From the NCBI GenBank assembly GCA_030340625.1, contig JAOPHQ010005152.1, forward strand, positions 1 through 64,000: 64,000 bases of DNA, given 5' to 3'. The notes under the pieces were generated by a model that saw only the letters and a list, made by a program, of their open reading frames with translations, was not told the DNA's origin and made no database searches. The stretch's first letter is position 1. Every line of letters begins with the position of its first letter. Both the position numbers and the translations under genes were made by a program. This DNA is from Merluccius polli. Taxonomy: Eukaryota; Chordata; Actinopteri; Gadiformes; Merlucciidae. Positions 62,545-64,000 of this stretch are shown here, piece after piece.

Positions 62545-63542
62545 ATGGTTAATTCTTGTGTTTGTTTTGGATGCAACAACTCCAGCTTGTCTGGCCATCG
62601 GGTCCACCTATTTCCAAACAAGAAAGACAAACATTTCCGTGCTTGGGTACGTTTCGTCCAGGCAAAGAGAAGCAACTTCGCTGCCTCCTCGGTGACGAGA
62701 CACACGGTGTTGTGTGAAAAACACTTCACACCGGACAGCTACAACCAAGGAGATCTGATGGAATCGCGCCTGGGATTTCGACTAAGAAAGTGGGTTCGGC
62801 TGGCAAGTGGAGCTGTGCCGTCTGTGCATGCAAGTCTGCCAGCAACATCCGGCGTTAGTAAGTCTAACATTAGCAGAGAGTCTGCGCGCCGAAAACGGGA
62901 GCTTTGCACAGTAAGTCTTATAATACCTATACTATAAAACATGTTGCATCGAAATGTAGCCGCCCTGCATGTACATTTTCCAAATGTATGTTTTCTTGAC
63001 GTTATAATGGATTAGTCTTGGCATTACTTTTGTTGACTGTAATGATAGTGAAGTTGGCTACTATTGTTACGTTAGTCCCACGAGGCTGCACATGAGCCTC
63101 CTGACACTTATTTTATTGTGCTAATAACATGATCTTTTTGAAAACGCGTCCAAGTAATGCTTTACAATATTAGTTTTCTTGAAGTTACATCGGAGTTGCC
63201 TTGGTTTTCTTTGAATGTTGTTATCAACAGGGCACGTGCGAGGAAATGCAGCTGATGCATCGGACTACATTGAAAATATTTTGAAAATATTAGCTGCTAG
63301 CAGTCTTTTAAATAATGCATGAATGGGGGATTTTCATGAAAGGATTACCTTTTTTAAAGTTGTGATTTTGGTCTGTTTTCAGATTTTGGGAGAGAGTGCT
63401 GCCAGCAAAGATGGGGCGGATGCAACTATCACTTCAGAGCCTGGAGATGATGGAGATGGAGACATCTCTACGATGGACCCTGAGCCAGTAGTGGTCCATC
63501 GTGGATCTCAGTGCAACATACGATGTAAACATCGTACATTAG
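62545..63542 (+). CDS. THAP-domain protein, first exons (runs out of window)
   Basis: Exon 62545-62910 starts MVNSCVCFGCNNSS and encodes a THAP C2CH finger: CVCFGC, then VLCEKHF, then GAVPSV, with conserved Trp in FRAWVRFV. It ends in phase 0 at TGCACA^gtaagt after a basic tail (ESARRKREL). Exon 63383-63542 (starts ILGESAASKDGAD, acidic, then HRGSQCNIRCKHR) ends in phase 1. A following segment from about 63648 is open and reads CMATQTIRML, possibly exon 3. The cysteine spacing resembles THAP proteins of transposon-derived fish families (P-element or Kolobok-type), but no transposase core is in the window. Sequence differs from both other THAP genes here. Confidence 0.8.
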
Positions 63543-64000
63543 GTAGTTAGCTTATATCTAGCATTCACCATACATGCCATATACAATCACAAATAAGGAT
63601 GACATGTCAACATTTTTCATTTTCTGCGGCGCCATCCACTTCTCAGGTTGCATGGCTACTCAGACCATCAGGATGCTTAAGCACTTTTTTCCGTCATCAG
63701 CGTTATTACACTATCCCTACCATCGTGCAGGCCTGGATTGCATTGCTAACCCCTACAGCACTAGCTACCTTAGCTTCCAACATGTTAAGTGCTATCAGAT
63801 TTGTGTTGCGTCTCAAAGGTCCCAGTTTTCCGTGGATTATGACAACATTTACATGATTACATCTCTACGTAATTGTCTGTTCTCTATTTTCTCTGTATGC
63901 AATTGAGATGTCTCTAGTTAATCATGGGCAGAGCAGTGTCTGTTGTGCACACAGTGAGCGCTGGCAGGCTATAAGCATAATGATGAGTAGCCTATGGTCG

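Overview
The window is vertebrate nuclear DNA, almost certainly from a ray-finned (teleost) fish. Genes are spliced with GT/AG introns. The order PITHD1, LYPLA2, SFPQ, ZMYM4-like brings together genes that in human lie in two separate parts of chromosome arm 1p. Short tandem repeats are very dense (TC, TG, AT, GGA, poly-C), as in several fish lineages such as cods; that last placement is only a guess. No bacterial genes, CRISPR arrays, rRNA or tRNA genes were seen.

Left third (1-24,230), housekeeping genes, all on the + strand: the last exon of PITHD1; a repeat-rich spacer with a GC-rich probable LYPLA2 promoter; the complete coding sequence of acyl-protein thioesterase LYPLA2 (nine coding exons); and SFPQ, a DBHS splicing and paraspeckle protein (ten coding exons). 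SFPQ exon 1 carries one apparent extra C that breaks the frame, and the last SFPQ intron is unusually long (3.2 kb).

Middle (24,230-36,500): mostly AT-rich sequence without recognisable proteins, some exon-like segments that look non-coding, one DNA-transposon copy, and a two-exon + strand gene (33,847-35,225) encoding a Ser/Pro/Arg-rich protein with an acidic C-terminus that I do not recognise.

Right part (36,500-64,000), an accessory region built from domesticated or decaying transposon genes: a THAP zinc-finger gene; a minus-strand SWIM zinc finger plus YqaJ-type nuclease gene; a second THAP gene whose splice phases join it to ZMYM4-type exons, giving a THAP-MYM fusion; a three-exon Ginger/GIN1-like integrase zinc-binding (H2C2) unit; and then seven tandem copies of one ZMYM4 exon, six of them 177 bp and phase 0-0, on a 510-bp period. 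The array's last intron is interrupted by a piggyBac transposase gene (itself split by an intron and ended early by an in-frame stop) carrying the 3' end of a LINE. A third THAP gene begins near the right edge and runs out of the window.

The most interesting structure is this exon array. By splice phase it could encode an integrase-domain protein with seven repeats, all of which have lost the SUMO-type acidic positions kept in the parent exon. In silico it could even splice in frame into the piggyBac transposase. Around it lie three copies of one MITE with perfect 9-bp target duplications, a 55-bp foldback split by a hAT element with a perfect 8-bp duplication, and a mariner fragment ending in an inverted duplication.
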